A DNA stretch of 64,000 nucleotides from Podospora bellae-mahoneyi (lineage: Eukaryota; Ascomycota; Sordariomycetes; Sordariales; Podosporaceae). The position numbers and the translations under genes were made by a program. Location: positions 1,116,001 to 1,180,000 of the forward strand of contig NC_085884.1 of assembly GCF_035222275.1 (NCBI RefSeq), written 5' to 3'. Position 1 is the first letter of the stretch. Each line of letters starts with the position of its first letter. Positions 11,284 to 22,572 of this stretch are shown in pieces. The notes below the pieces were generated by a model, which worked only from the letters and a program-made list of their open reading frames with translations, did no database searches and was not told the DNA's origin.

Positions 11284-12179
11284 ATGGATATATCACCTAA
11301 CACCCGGGACTCAGGTCCACCAGATAACTGTAACGCAGTCCCCGCAAGCATCTTCTTCCGGATCTTTGCCTTCAGCTATTCCGGAGTTTTGCGCTATGAC
11401 ACCGTCCAGCCAATGCATTGCATCCAGCGCAACCAAAACCTTCGCGAGCACAAGGATGGAGTCATCGCAGCACTGGCTCGTTTCCGTAAGACCAAATCAG
11501 AGGAGTTGAAATTTGTACAAGGAGCAGTCAGTGCCTCACACCCAAAAGCCATGGAATCGTACGGCGCTGACATGGTCTCCCTAGGCAGCGCTCTCCGGAG
11601 CAGCAGTCATAGGCGTCTTCTCCTGGCCCTCGACAGAAAGAACAATCTGGGTGGCCAAGATGCTCTGGAACTGGAGTTTATTTCTCTCCTTCTTTGCACT
11701 GATTAGCTCGGCGCACCAACGGGGTCTTCGTCGTCTTCCCGTGAACTCGAGTGACGAGCTCAGCGATGCCGACCTGGCGATATGCCTCTGTTTATTCCTG
11801 CAACCTCCTGCCCCGCCAGGGTCAGGGGATAAGATGTTCCATCGGGGGATCAGTCGCAAGATGGTCTGGTTTTGGCAGTGCCCGACTATGCTCATGAGCT
11901 ATTCTTGGGTTTTATTCTTGGTTGGGTACACGATACATTTGTTGACGCCGGTTTTTGATGCTTCCCTGGCGGAGTTTACAACGATCGTGAGTTGAGATTT
12001 TGATTCCAGGGGGTAATGTATGACGACGTCCTGACTGAAGATAGCCTGCGATCGTCACTGTGTCTGGGTGCGCGATTGTTGTCGGCAATTTCTTTTTCTG
12101 TACAAAATTGTGCCAGAGCCGTATCTCAAAAGCCAGCGATGGGGCCGGTGAGATTGCCCCGAGGAGGTTGCCGGTATGA
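11284..12179 (+). CDS. Multi-pass membrane protein of unknown function
   Basis: The ATG at 11284 (MDISPNTRDSGPPDNCN) opens a protein that reads through two inferred introns, about 11528-11582 (GTCAGT..CTAG) and about 11991-12041 (GTGAGT..GATAG), ending at a TGA at 12177-12179. Splicing joins KFVQGA to AALSGAAVIGVFSWPSTERT, a transmembrane segment that would otherwise be out of frame. Further hydrophobic segments are MLWNWSLFLSFFALISSA, MLMSYSWVLFLVGYTIHLL and IVTVSGCAIVVGNFFFC. The N-terminal soluble part has a charged helical stretch (NQNLREHKDGVIAALARFRKTKSEEL). The layout resembles a widespread family of uncharacterised fungal membrane proteins with four C-terminal helices. It ends 18 bp from the convergent gene at 12198. 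Confidence 0.65.
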
Positions 12180-12197
12180 ATAGAAGCGGCATGAGGT

Positions 12198-13518
12198 TCA
12201 GGTACCTGGGTGAGGCACCGAAGAAGCAGGTATGCTGAGGTCTGGCCCCTGGAACTTTGGCATGCTTCTTCGATTTGAGTTGACATCCTCAACCGGTATC
12301 CAGAGCGCACCTCCATTGATGGCTGCCATCTCACACTCATAGTGGTTGAGTCCTTGAGAATCTCCCTTTCTATACATCCGGTGCTCGATGAATAAACGCC
12401 AATTTCGCCCAGTATGTGTGCCATCATATCTGCGTAGGAGGAAAAGTCGAATTGTTAGCTCCCTTGAAGGCCCAAGGGGAGGATCTGGGTAGATATAGTT
12501 TGGACTTACTGAAACATGATGGATCCCCGGGCAGTTTTTCCAGCCATTGCTGCGTCTGGACCGTGGACTTGGAACTCATGTCTCACCTCCCCTGTGGGAA
12601 ACAGTGTGGGGTAGTAATTGTACGTCATTTCATACACCAAGGGGATGTAGCCGCAAATCGTTGCCTGGACGCCTGGAATCCTTGTCAGGATTGCGTTCGT
12701 AACTTCTTCAATTCTGTACTTGAACTGCAAGTAGTTTCGAGTTCGCTTCGTATCGGGATTCCAGCGCAGGCTTATTGGGGTGTAAATGAAGACCCGGGTT
12801 TGGTCGTCAGGCCTGTTGAAGAGGTTGGGGTCGAGAACCTCGACGTCGGGGCCGACTGGACCACCGCCAGTGATGGGCCAGAGAATTTTGTGTCTAACGC
12901 AGAGAGTTAGCAGCGTTCGATGCCCACACATGGAGTGTCGGTGAGCGGCCGGCGATATGAGAAACAGGGGAACAAAGAGGGGGTAAATGGAACGAAGAAA
13001 AATACTTACCGAAACTCTTCAATGAAGAAGGGCGTGTTTTGGAATAGAATCTCCCAGTCCTCTTCCCCCCAGTCCGCCTCCCAAAAATGAGCCATCCAAA
13101 CAGCTCTGTTGCTGATGATGGTAATAACGGTGCAGCCTTGAACGTGATTGGTGCCTATTTAGAACGATCCGATTCCTTTTCCCATCCTCGACTGCTTTGC
13201 CACCGTTCTCTCGTCCAGATGTGTGTCGTTTATCAGTCGGTGCACACGACTGGCTGGGAGCCGTTGATCGGCGTAGCTGCGGTCGTAATTAAGGTTGTGT
13301 GAAAGGTATCTATCCAACTGTTGCTCGGACCACGAGGGCCAATTCTGGTAATTCCAGAAGAGGCGGCTTTCGTGAGAAAAGCTCTGAGTGCTGTAATAGC
13401 GAGGAACTTGACGGCTGAACGACATGTCGTTACCAACAGTCAAGTCGGTGTCCAGCTGCATATTGTACATGTCGTTACGGGGCAAACGTATTTGAAGGGA
13501 TAAAAATTTCCACGACAT
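12198..13518 (-). CDS. Conserved fungal protein of unknown function, multi-exon
   Basis: Coding segments join across clear introns. A segment ending WMAHFWEADWGEEDWEILFQ (around 13100-13010) joins via GTAAGT..GTTAG to HKILWPITGGGPVGPDVEVL (12905 onward), then via GTAAGT..CGCAG at about 12505-12425 to YDGTHTGRNWRLFIEHRMYR, and ends at the TGA at 12198. Family-like phrases are DPNLFNRPDDQTRVFIYTPIS, an Ile/Val-rich strand before WMAHFWE, and TARGSIMFQYDG. The first exon (13518-13159, starting MSWKFLSLQIRLP) has an unresolved junction to the second. No catalytic motif is evident. Such proteins are common as lineage-specific paralogues in filamentous fungi. It is convergent with, and almost touches, the membrane protein gene. 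Confidence 0.6.
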
Positions 13519-14427
13519 GCGGCTTTCGAGTACAGTGGACGACAGTTAGGGCGGATAGTCAAGAAGACGCCGGTCAAGTCGCATTCATTCTAGCGGCCTT
13601 AAAGTAGGTACACGGTGAGATCCGACACATTCCGCTGCCTGGTCAAGGTGAGTTTCTTTCACCAAAGTCAAAGTGCCGTCAATTCACATCTTAAGTTGCT
13701 CCACCCTGCACTTTGTCGTTTGGGCAGTGGAGAGAGCCTGATAAGACGACGCCGCTGACAGCAGCCCCTCGAAGGTGGAGCAGAGCCAGCGCAGTAGTCG
13801 GACTCATAACAGAACTGAGAAACGTGATGAAATTGATCAGAACCAGGAAAACTCCAACAGAGCAAAAGAGAACCTATCCATCCCACAAACTGTGCCCTCA
13901 GAGCAACCTGACTGCCCACTGCGGAGCAACACTTCCCACAAGCACTCAGCTTCCAGCTGGCACCGGAAAAGAGAGTTGAATGCTCCATTGACGGCAACCT
14001 TGTCTTGGTGGCAGAGCAACAGATATATCGCGCCAGCGTCGACTCTGGTTGAGTGTATTAAGGTAGGTACTGTGGCAAGATCATATTCTTCTCAATTCCC
14101 ATAGCATATAGAGCTGTCCTCATTAATAGATATATGTCGCACACTATTGCCTATCGTTTATAGCTGCAGCCGTGGTCACCGTCAACATCTCTCTAAGTGC
14201 TGCGTTGTGTCAAAGGCGTCTGTCGCAGGCCCGGCATGGGAGTACCCTGGATGGATCGCCGCTACAGCAAGGTTAAGAGCAGTGGAAAGATATACTTTAC
14301 AGGTTTATGAAGTTACCAATACAACAAATCAATCAAACTTTCCTGGCGTGGCTCATCTACACTGGCATGAAAAAAGCGCTTTTCCAAACAAACGTGTCCT
14401 CCTCATTTAGCATTGAGCCCATCCCGA
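13519..14427. other. Gene-free stretch
   Basis: A plus-strand frame at 13775-14104 is hydrophilic and low in information (rich in Asn, Arg, Thr and Ser), and the opposite strand has an overlapping frame of similar length. Neither has a convincing start or family resemblance. No repeat or RNA gene was seen. Confidence 0.4.
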
Positions 14428-17310
14428 TCAAGATTTATTCAGATCATCAATCACAATCCCGCCATTCTCTCCCACCAGGTAGTGGCTCTGATTGCCAGCC
14501 ACACTTGCTAACGGCTCGGCTGCCAGTCGGAAACCTGGCGATCCACTTCTTGCACCCGCAAAGATATACAACAGACACCCTGCTTGACATGTACCGCCCA
14601 CACCACTGTTGTTACCTGAGCACAAGAACCACAATTGTTAGTGTATTGAGACTCAGCAATACAAAGATGATTATTCACTCACCCTTGGTATAATTCTCCC
14701 TCACCAACAAATAAGCAGTGATCCAACTCTGCGACATCCCCAGCGGGAAACCAAAACTCTGCCTCTTCACAGTAGTAACACACCCGGCCACCCACTCAAC
14801 ACGAAAGTCATAGCTCACCCCTTTGCTATCCGTTTTGCGAAGCATAATCGGGGCATCCCTGGGCCCGATGGTGTCATCGTCACCCATCCGTTCCGTAGAC
14901 TACTAAAGTCAACCGAGAACCGATCCTGATCACCGGGCTGAAGATCTGCGTGGCCTGGAAAGTCACTTTCCTTGAAGCAGTTGATTGGACCTCTCGTCAG
15001 GGGCTTGGTATTTGGGTTGGAGGTAGGGGTAGGAGCCGTCGGTTTGGTCGAGGTCTTCCCCGTAACCCACGTGTACACATTCCATCCAGGCCCACCGGGA
15101 GTCGGCAGCGCCCCTGTGTAATCAAACCACGGCGGCGTATAAGATGCTCTTCGGGGGCAGTTGGAAGATGTGTATGTTGTCGTTCTTGCGGGCTTCATGC
15201 AGCCAGAGGTAGTAGAGGATTCGGTGGATGTGCAGGTGGTCTCCATGGTGAGCTTGGTGGAGGTCGAATAGAGTCTGCAGTGGACTGTTGTATGGACAAT
15301 GGCGCTTCGAGAGGTGCAAGACGGGTTGTCGTCATTGCCTCCGCCCGGGCGGAGGTCCGCTATTGGGGGCACATTTCCAACCGATGCATCCAAGTTCGCC
15401 GCCACCGATGCTACCACCACCGTCATGATTGTCACGACCGCAATTCTTGCAACAATCCATGCGGGAACATTCGCCAACGCCACAGGCATTGCAGTTGCGT
15501 GTACACTCATCGCCGCAGCCGCTTTGGCATGTTGGCATCACCGAGCTGGTGCTTGTGAAGCTAACTTTGGTCTTGTGGGTGGTAGTTATGGGCGGCCAGG
15601 GAATTGTTGATGGCGTCGGGGTCGATGTAATTGAGTAGGTAATCAAGGTCAAGCTCCAGGTTGGCACTGTGATCCCTAGCGTGGACTAACTGTGATGGGC
15701 GCAATGCAGAATATCGAGGGCGTGACAGTGAACACGACTTTGTCCACGGCGGCCTGAGTGATGTTGATGTTGAAAACAGGAATTCTTGTCATAGTGTTGT
15801 CTGGGAAGGTGATGGTGGTGACCATCGTGACGGGCGCCGAATTGGAGGCCCACCTGCCCACGAAAGTGGTGGTGAGCGGCTGGCAAGTGATGGTGTGAGC
15901 GTGCGGAGCGTGTATGGTGGCAGTATTAGGTTGCAAGGATGCAAGCAACCAACCAAGGGGGTGGGATCTGGGTTGGTCCAGATGTCGGGTGCAATCGGTG
16001 CTGCCGGTCCCCCTCCTGACGCTGGCCTTTGGTTGCATGACCCTTCGGGACAGTAGCCCCTGGGACAGGCAAAGTCACAGAGACCCCAGTCGTTGACGTT
16101 GGGGTGTAGGGAACTGCCTACTGTGTCCCTGATCTTGGGGGGCGGCACGTTCAGGGCGCCAGTCTGGGTACAGGTACAGATATTGGTAGGACAGAAGCCA
16201 AAGTTGCACGCGTAGGAACAGTGACCCACCCAGCCTGCTGATACTCGACCCTCTGTGCAAGTAAATGGTAGAAAAGGAGACACAGTCGGGATGGCCAGTG
16301 GTACTTCTGAAGTACCACACATGTTTGATGGGCAACCCTTGTCTCCAATCTTGCCTAGATTGCAATTGAATGAACAGAGACTTGCGTAGTCGGCACTCCG
16401 ACCGGCGACCGGGAATGCGACGACGCCCGTATAGGGGTTTTTTTTTCTTTCAGTACCCATAGCGAGGCACACACATGCCCCGATGGGACAGTAGCCGTAA
16501 GAACAGGAGAATGCGAACAGATCCGCAAAGTCGTTGGCACCTGTTCCGCGGATACAGACCTTATCCTTCTGCAGCCAGGGGATGGCGCTGGTGGTCTCGG
16601 ACATGGCGTTGCCAACCCAAGCGTTCCAATTGACGAGGCTGCAAGAGGACGAGATAGGTGTGCCCGAACCGCTGGCAAGTGTCTTGCCTTCCCGGGAAAG
16701 CGTGATTTGAACGGGACGAGTGCGGCCGTTGAAACTGGCATTTCCGTGGTAAAGACCAGATCCGCCGTCTGGTATGTCGCTCCAAGTTCCAACGCTCGAT
16801 ACACCTCCGATGCTGACGGTGACAGTTGCGCCTTTGGAGGCCGGCTATGCCTGGTAGAAAACAGCGCCCGCGGCCACCTCAGCGGCAGGGAATTCAAGCT
16901 GCTGTTGCGACGCGGTGTTTCCAGTGGTTCCTCCACTCCCTATCGCGGGTATTAGCAAAAAGTCGTCTTAAATGTATATACAGAATCGGACGTAGATGAA
17001 TCAGAACATACCACATGCCGCCCGAGGATGAGGCCTGTACCAAAATGTAACTCCCTCCTTGTCGAATAACGTGATGTTGTACCTATACATGTCGCTGACA
17101 TATGGCAGAAATGCCCGCCATCCATCGTGGGGCATATTGCTCGCATAGTCAAAGGAGCGCTTCTCATGGCGGCCAGCGCGTTCTTGCGAATTGGTGCAAT
17201 ATAATGCGATTCACCTGTCCAAAGTCGTGTTAGCCCCTTTCTACTGTCTTCAACCAGGGTTACTGGCCAGGTTCTGCCTGACAATGAGAGCGACTTACCG
17301 TAGTCATTCC
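14428..17310 (-). pseudogene. GH71 alpha-1,3-glucanase (mutanase) remnant with long Cys/Ser/Thr-rich C-terminal region
   Basis: On the minus strand the last part of a GH71 catalytic domain is readable at about 17240-16995: ESHYIAPIRKNA, then in a shifted frame FDYASNMPHDGWRAFLPYV and YNITLFDKEGVTFWYRPHP. A spliced junction near 16985-16940 leads to the beta-sandwich-like region (VTVSIGGVSSVGTWSDIPDG; GSGLYHGNASFNGRTRPVQI). Three Cys-rich modules of the type FSCSYGYCPIGACVC, FNCNLG..GCPSNMCG and CNFGFCPTNICTC follow, with FACPRGYCPEGSC after them. Serine/threonine-rich linkers and Cys-rich tails run down to 14428. Members degrade alpha-1,3-glucan in fungal walls. The front of the catalytic domain is missing and there is an in-frame stop near 16840 plus several frame changes. 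It is a host-gene relic. Confidence 0.8.
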
Positions 17311-17529
17311 AACTGATGATTTGTACCTATTCTGGCTGGACATACTTAACCTCTTGGCCCTGCACTTTCTGTCGACTGGGGTATTTACCATCGCAGGCTC
17401 CGTGGAATCCCTGACTACACTGACTTTGCTTGTGGTGCCTTTGCGCACAAGAGAACGGCCTGTGCCGTGTAAAACGAGGACGCCAAATGGGCGCCACAGG
17501 CTGACTGGATCCTGGTACTGCCAGCACTG

Positions 17530-19150
17530 ATCGACGTCATCTATAAGTGCCCGGTTCAGTTTCCACCCTGCTTACTCCAAGCCCTCCATAGCAAGAGACA
17601 TAGCCATATCGTCCGGTTACATTTACACACCTTCAGGCTGCAAATGCTGGATCAACACGACTTGTTCACGGCTGACGGGATCACTCGCGACTATCACGAG
17701 CTGGCGCTCATCACATCACCTTGCCTTCATGCGATCTGGCTGGAAGACTACGATGGCAAGCTTTCGCCGGAGCAGGAGAGCAACACCGCCTTAATAGGAC
17801 GTCAGCTAGATACACTTGACCAAATTCTCACGACAGAGGGCCTCGCACCCAATTTGCGCGAGATCCGCTTGGATTATATCCATGTTGACCATATACCCTC
17901 ATCATACCTTCAACCCTGCCCCTATTGCTCCAGCTGGCTTCCGGAAGATATAGGACCAAGGGGCGCCAGGAAGCAGCAAGTCGCCATCCAACACTTGGAG
18001 CTGAGCTGCCGTATTGACCCTCACAGAATCATGGGCTTTTATATCCAGCGCTGGGCTCAGCTTATTGATCTGAGCAGTCTTCAAACCCTTATGCATACGG
18101 CACCAGTGGCCCCATTTGCTCTCAACAAATTATTATCTTTGCACCTCCCAGCCCTGAAGACCCTAAGCTTTCGTTGTTGGAGGAGACCAGACGCGGTATA
18201 CTTCGAAAAGGTGAAGCGCTTCCTCGCGCGCTTGCCGCGCCTCCAGGCGCTTGCAATTAGGGGCTGGGACTGGACAAAAGCTTCGCTCGCAGACGATTTC
18301 AGCAGCAGTGGACCTTCACTTGCACACGATCTTAGCACAGCGTCTAATGACGATGAAGTCGGTCGAACTTGTCATAGCACCGTCCGATCACTCTGGCTCG
18401 ACCATCGCACAGATATGCAGGTACCCTTTGCGAGGGCATCGCTCATATCACTTCCGAGATTGCACGCCTGCGCGCACTATATCCTCGAATCAACACCCTT
18501 TCCCTATCGATTCGGCGTTCCAAAGGTGACAGAGATAAGGTCGCAAGAAACAAGGTTATTAGTTCCACCTTCCCATGACTAAAGAGGCTCGCTCTCACAC
18601 TGGACGCCTCGGTGATATTGACGCTACGCCCAGGTCCCAGATTTTTCGATCAGCAGGCGTTATTCGAGGACCACACATACAACCCTGGGGGTTTAATAAC
18701 AAGCACGCCTCAGAAATCATGGTTAATAGTGCTGTGGATAGAAAGCTTGCGAGACAGATCGTTGAGGCGATTGGGTCCCCGAGTTTGGAAACGATGATGG
18801 TCAGAGCACAGGGGGGCAAGGACTTCAAGGTACCTCCAGAAGTGCCGCTCTGGTTGCAGTTTGAGACGTACCAGCCGACGCTACGCGTATTTGTGAATGC
18901 GCTTTCCAGAGAGTGGATTCTGGAAAGGTTTTACCAAGAGTGGGAGGTCATGGTCAAGGAGATCCAAAGGAAAGCGCAAGAATGGCTTTGTGAACAGGAC
19001 AAGCGGGTGGTAAGTGAGATAGACTTATTTCTACCTGAATTTAGGACTCTGTGGCCGGACACAAGGGAAGGAAGTAAGGGCTGGTATGAGGACTGGGCTA
19101 GTTGGCCATTGGCCGATGTCGGTTTAGGGAGTGGGACGGATCAACAGTGA
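17530..19150 (+). pseudogene. F-box family pseudogene lacking its F-box (copy B)
   Basis: Family homology starts abruptly at about 17537 with IYKCPVQFPPCLLQALHSK, equivalent to residue ~190 of the intact copy at 19661. It continues through VRLHLHTFRLQMLDQHD, YHELALITSPCLHAIWLEDY, a leucine-rich central part (17644-18582) and then, after a stop and a frame change near 18575, LKRLALTLDAS, IMVNSAVDRKLARQIVEAIG and LWPDTREGSKGWYEDWASW before the stop at 19150. The F-box and about 170 following residues are absent. The left edge abuts the GH71 remnant, which suggests a deletion or rearrangement joined the two. At least two frameshifts and one stop are present. Confidence 0.8.
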
Positions 19151-19183
19151 CTAGCAGAATGTTTCTTTTAATATTAAATAAAC

Positions 19184-19288
19184 GGCCTTCAAAGATCGTC
19201 ATTATGCTTTAAAAGATGCTTAACGGGTCTTTGAGAATAATTTCAAGCCCTCGAAAGATAGTTAATAGGCCTTTAGAGATATTTAAAA
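19184..19288. repeat. Degenerate 21 bp tandem repeat, five units
   Basis: Five units begin exactly 21 bp apart at 19184, 19205, 19226, 19247 and 19268. Their approximate consensus is GGCCTTTAAAGATAGTTAAYA. Each unit has a G/C-rich start (GGCCTT, TGCTTT, GGTCTT, GCCCTC, GGCCTT), an AAAGAT-like core and an A/T-rich end. The array lies just downstream of the F-box copy B stop and about 370 bp before the ATG of the intact copy. Function unknown; an ancient minisatellite is the simplest reading. Confidence 0.65.
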
Positions 19289-19660
19289 GACCCACTGATG
19301 GCTTTTGCTGTGCCAATTACTTTGTGGGGAGGGAGGCAAGCAAGCGCATGTTAAGGTAAGGTAGGTTGGTACCTACTTAGCTTTACTCGGAGTGATAAGA
19401 ATAGGTAAGAAGAACTGGTTTTTATCGACGTCCGAGTCACATATCCTTTCGTTTGTTTTATGTTGGCCTCGACACTACCTGAGGCTACAATGCCTTTGGA
19501 GTCGGCCCCGCTAATGCCTGCCTAGCCCCTCCAACGCTACTGCTCTGCCATGTGCTGGGGCTTGGCATTCAGCTACCTCGTATAAAGTAACCTACTACCC
19601 CGCTCTGGTTGTCTCCGGACTTCATCTGTTAGGTGCAATCACCTCCGCCTTTTGCCATCC

Positions 19661-21997
19661 ATGGCTAGCATACACAGACTCTCGACCGAAGTCGTACTTC
19701 AAATTTGCGAGCTTCTACATGAGGATCACAGACCCAGCTTGGTCTCCTTTGCACTGGCCAACAAGCAATACCACACAATCGCGTCAGTGTCGTTATTTCA
19801 AAAGATCACGTTCAACATTACAACACCAAACCGTCTGGAGAAACACGTAGCGAAATGCACGGGAGTTCTTGAACGGAATCACGCCTTCCAGCACGTCCGC
19901 TCCGTTGCTATTGTTGGCTCCTACGATGAGGAGTTTTACATGAGGGATGGGTATTACCGATCAGACCTGACTGAAAGGGACAAGGACAACGACATGTTTC
20001 ATTTCCACCATTGGAACGCCGGGCGTGCGCCTTCCTTGCAGTGGGACATCAACAACGCAAGATTGCATGGAATTCCCGATTACTCCGAGTTTCGCGAGCG
20101 TGCCAGTGGGAATGAATTCCACTCCACAGACGTGAGGGAAGCCTATGATATGGACGAGGAATGGGAACCCATGGCCCAGTTATTCGACCGACTACCTGGC
20201 CTGCGGGAGGTCGTCTACAAGTGCCAGGTTCAATTTCCACCCTGTCTCCTCCAGGCTCTCCATGATAAGATGCCGCAGATCACACCTCGACTTCACCTTC
20301 GCGCCTTTAAACTGCGCATGATGAACGACACCATTACCGCCTGGACGGACCCTGATCCCCATGAGATGGCCCTGCTTAAATCGCCTTGCCTTGACAGTCT
20401 TTGGTTTGTGGATACTGTTGCCAGTTGGTCTCGGTGGATTTCAAGTAGAAGCCGGGATTCACGGGCTCGCGAGGAACAAAAGAACTTGCATGCCTTTTGT
20501 GAAATGGTGGATAGGTGGCCAATTGTACCCAACCTACACGAGGTTGGGGTGATGGGCAACTATACTCACGTCCAAGGCACCCGTTCTGACAATATTCTTC
20601 TCGCCATTATGAGAAACGCAGCCAAGAAAAACACCCTTCGTCTGAAGACCTTGAACTTGGATTGCGCATATGTGAGTCAGATTCTGGCAATGGATCCGAG
20701 TCTTGATCTCAGTATGCTGCGAGCCCTTCATCTGTTAAACATGAGTCACAATTCGGTCATTGATGCGCTTTCGGCTCAGAGCCTTCCTCTACTGCGCGAC
20801 CTGTCCATACAGTTCATATTCACGGCTTCGTGGAAGGAATACGACAGGGTCAAACAATTTGTAAGAGGGTTCCGAAATCTCGAGAGCCTGCGCGTGCGGG
20901 GATGGGATTGGTCTGTGGCTTCCTTTTCGGACTGGTGTGGGGAAATAACCCCTTATCAGACAGTCCGAAGTCTTGACCTTGGATGTGGAGAGGAGAATGG
21001 CGTGATGTCAAGCTCGATTCAGACTGAACTGGAGATCATGTTTCTTGGATATGTGTACCCCGGGGTTGAAACGCTATCTCTGCCCATCCGACGGTCGAAG
21101 GGCGACCAGCATGAGGTCCGTTTATACCAGACCCTTGGCAGGAGCTTCCCAAAGCTCAAGCGACTGGCACTGACCCTCGAAGCACTCTTGCCCGGTGTGG
21201 AGAGGCTACCATCTCAACTTCTTAATCCGGCTGCACCCGCTCAAACTCACCTTTCAGGAGCACCAGGTGTCTACCGGGATCCACTAGGTGGCTGGGATCC
21301 GATAGTACAATCACGCGAGAGTTACAGCTATCTACCATTCCCCAAACAGCCCTTCATCATTGGGCGCTACTCACCGTTTCTGAACGGCGACATCCTGGAC
21401 CTTTTTGTCAACTCGGCCCTCGACGCTAAACTGGCCCGTCAGATCTTTGATGCGATATCTTCCAGCTGTCACACCTCTTCCCGGCTGGAGACTATGATGG
21501 TCCGTAGTAAGGCCTTGATCCGATTTCGATCTGCATATAACCCCGAGCCAGAGTCCAATGGCTATGTCGCTGGAACTGGGACCGGGTATGGCCGGTACGA
21601 CGAAGATGGTTATATTAGACCGTTATTGACCGGACTAACGAGACAGTGGTTACTTGATACTCTACTTTGTAATGATAGTGGGGAGAGGGTTAGGGTCAAA
21701 GAGATTGGGGCGCGGGCTGAGGGTTTAAAAAGGGAACCGGTGGATCCACAGAGCGTTCCTATTACAGATCGATTGGCTTTTTTCAAGGCAGAGTTGATTC
21801 GTATAGAGGCCTGTAATAAGGGAAAATATTTAAACGAGCGGAAAGGGTGGTGGGAGAACGTTAGGGTTCCTGAGGAACATTCATTGATGGTTCATTTCAG
21901 GGAGTTGTGGCCTGGTAGGAAGGAGGGTGGGAGAGGGTGGTGGGAGGACTGGGAGAGTTGGGATTTGGAGACTGTCAGTGAGCAAGGGCAAACATAA
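19661..21997 (+). CDS. F-box domain protein, intact member of local family
   Basis: A single uninterrupted frame of 778 residues from the ATG at 19661. The N-terminus (MASIHRLSTEVVLQICELLH, then SFALANKQYHTIASVSLFQK) is an F-box, which in SCF ubiquitin ligases binds Skp1. The next ~500 residues are rich in spaced Leu (LETMMV, LPLLRDLSIQF, FRNLESLRVRGWDWS, KRLALTLEA), like a degenerate leucine-rich substrate-binding region. A conserved C-terminal module follows: DLFVNSALDAKLARQIFDAI near residue 585 and LWPGRKEGGRGWWEDWESWD at the end. No signal peptide or membrane segment is present. Three broken paralogues surround it (7150-9365, 17530-19150, 22573-24553), so this is the only apparently functional copy in the window. 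The substrate is unknown. Confidence 0.85.
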   Translation: MASIHRLSTEVVLQICELLHEDHRPSLVSFALANKQYHTIASVSLFQKITFNITTPNRLEKHVAKCTGVLERNHAFQHVRSVAIVGSYDEEFYMRDGYYRSDLTERDKDNDMFHFHHWNAGRAPSLQWDINNARLHGIPDYSEFRERASGNEFHSTDVREAYDMDEEWEPMAQLFDRLPGLREVVYKCQVQFPPCLLQALHDKMPQITPRLHLRAFKLRMMNDTITAWTDPDPHEMALLKSPCLDSLWFVDTVASWSRWISSRSRDSRAREEQKNLHAFCEMVDRWPIVPNLHEVGVMGNYTHVQGTRSDNILLAIMRNAAKKNTLRLKTLNLDCAYVSQILAMDPSLDLSMLRALHLLNMSHNSVIDALSAQSLPLLRDLSIQFIFTASWKEYDRVKQFVRGFRNLESLRVRGWDWSVASFSDWCGEITPYQTVRSLDLGCGEENGVMSSSIQTELEIMFLGYVYPGVETLSLPIRRSKGDQHEVRLYQTLGRSFPKLKRLALTLEALLPGVERLPSQLLNPAAPAQTHLSGAPGVYRDPLGGWDPIVQSRESYSYLPFPKQPFIIGRYSPFLNGDILDLFVNSALDAKLARQIFDAISSSCHTSSRLETMMVRSKALIRFRSAYNPEPESNGYVAGTGTGYGRYDEDGYIRPLLTGLTRQWLLDTLLCNDSGERVRVKEIGARAEGLKREPVDPQSVPITDRLAFFKAELIRIEACNKGKYLNERKGWWENVRVPEEHSLMVHFRELWPGRKEGGRGWWEDWESWDLETVSEQGQT

Positions 21998-22572
21998 CCT
22001 TTCTTGCAGTGCAACTAAAGATTAGGCTCGAATACTTATTGGTGGGTGGTATTCATGCTAATATTACTTATAACTGCTTCTAGTTAGATGTTTGGGGTTG
22101 GTAGAGGGCTGAATTTGCCCACAAGGGGTATCAGATAAGCCATTGTTGCCGCCCCCTCCCGAATTACCCATGAGATGATACCCACTAACCTGAACCTTGG
22201 AAATGGTGCCAATTTTATGAATAAATCCGATTGACTGCAAAACAATTAACCTTGATTGTCTTTGTCGCGACTTGCTCAACAACTCGGAAATTCGAAGCAC
22301 GCTAATTTTGTTGACAGTTCAATATTTGTGCATTTGTGCATTGTATTATTTTATGCAGTGTCCGTTCGTCGGTGCCCAAGCTCCACTTTCGACGACATCG
22401 CTACCGACCCAAGAACAGCTCAAGTACTTTTGGACCGCAGGGGATGGAGGGAACCGGTTCAACTTAATTTCTTCAACCTTTCTGTTGGGAAAACACAACC
22501 GGCTCAAATTTCGCAATCCAATCCGTTCCCCAGCACGTTTACATGTCTTGGTGAGCGCTCGCGCAAGCTGAG

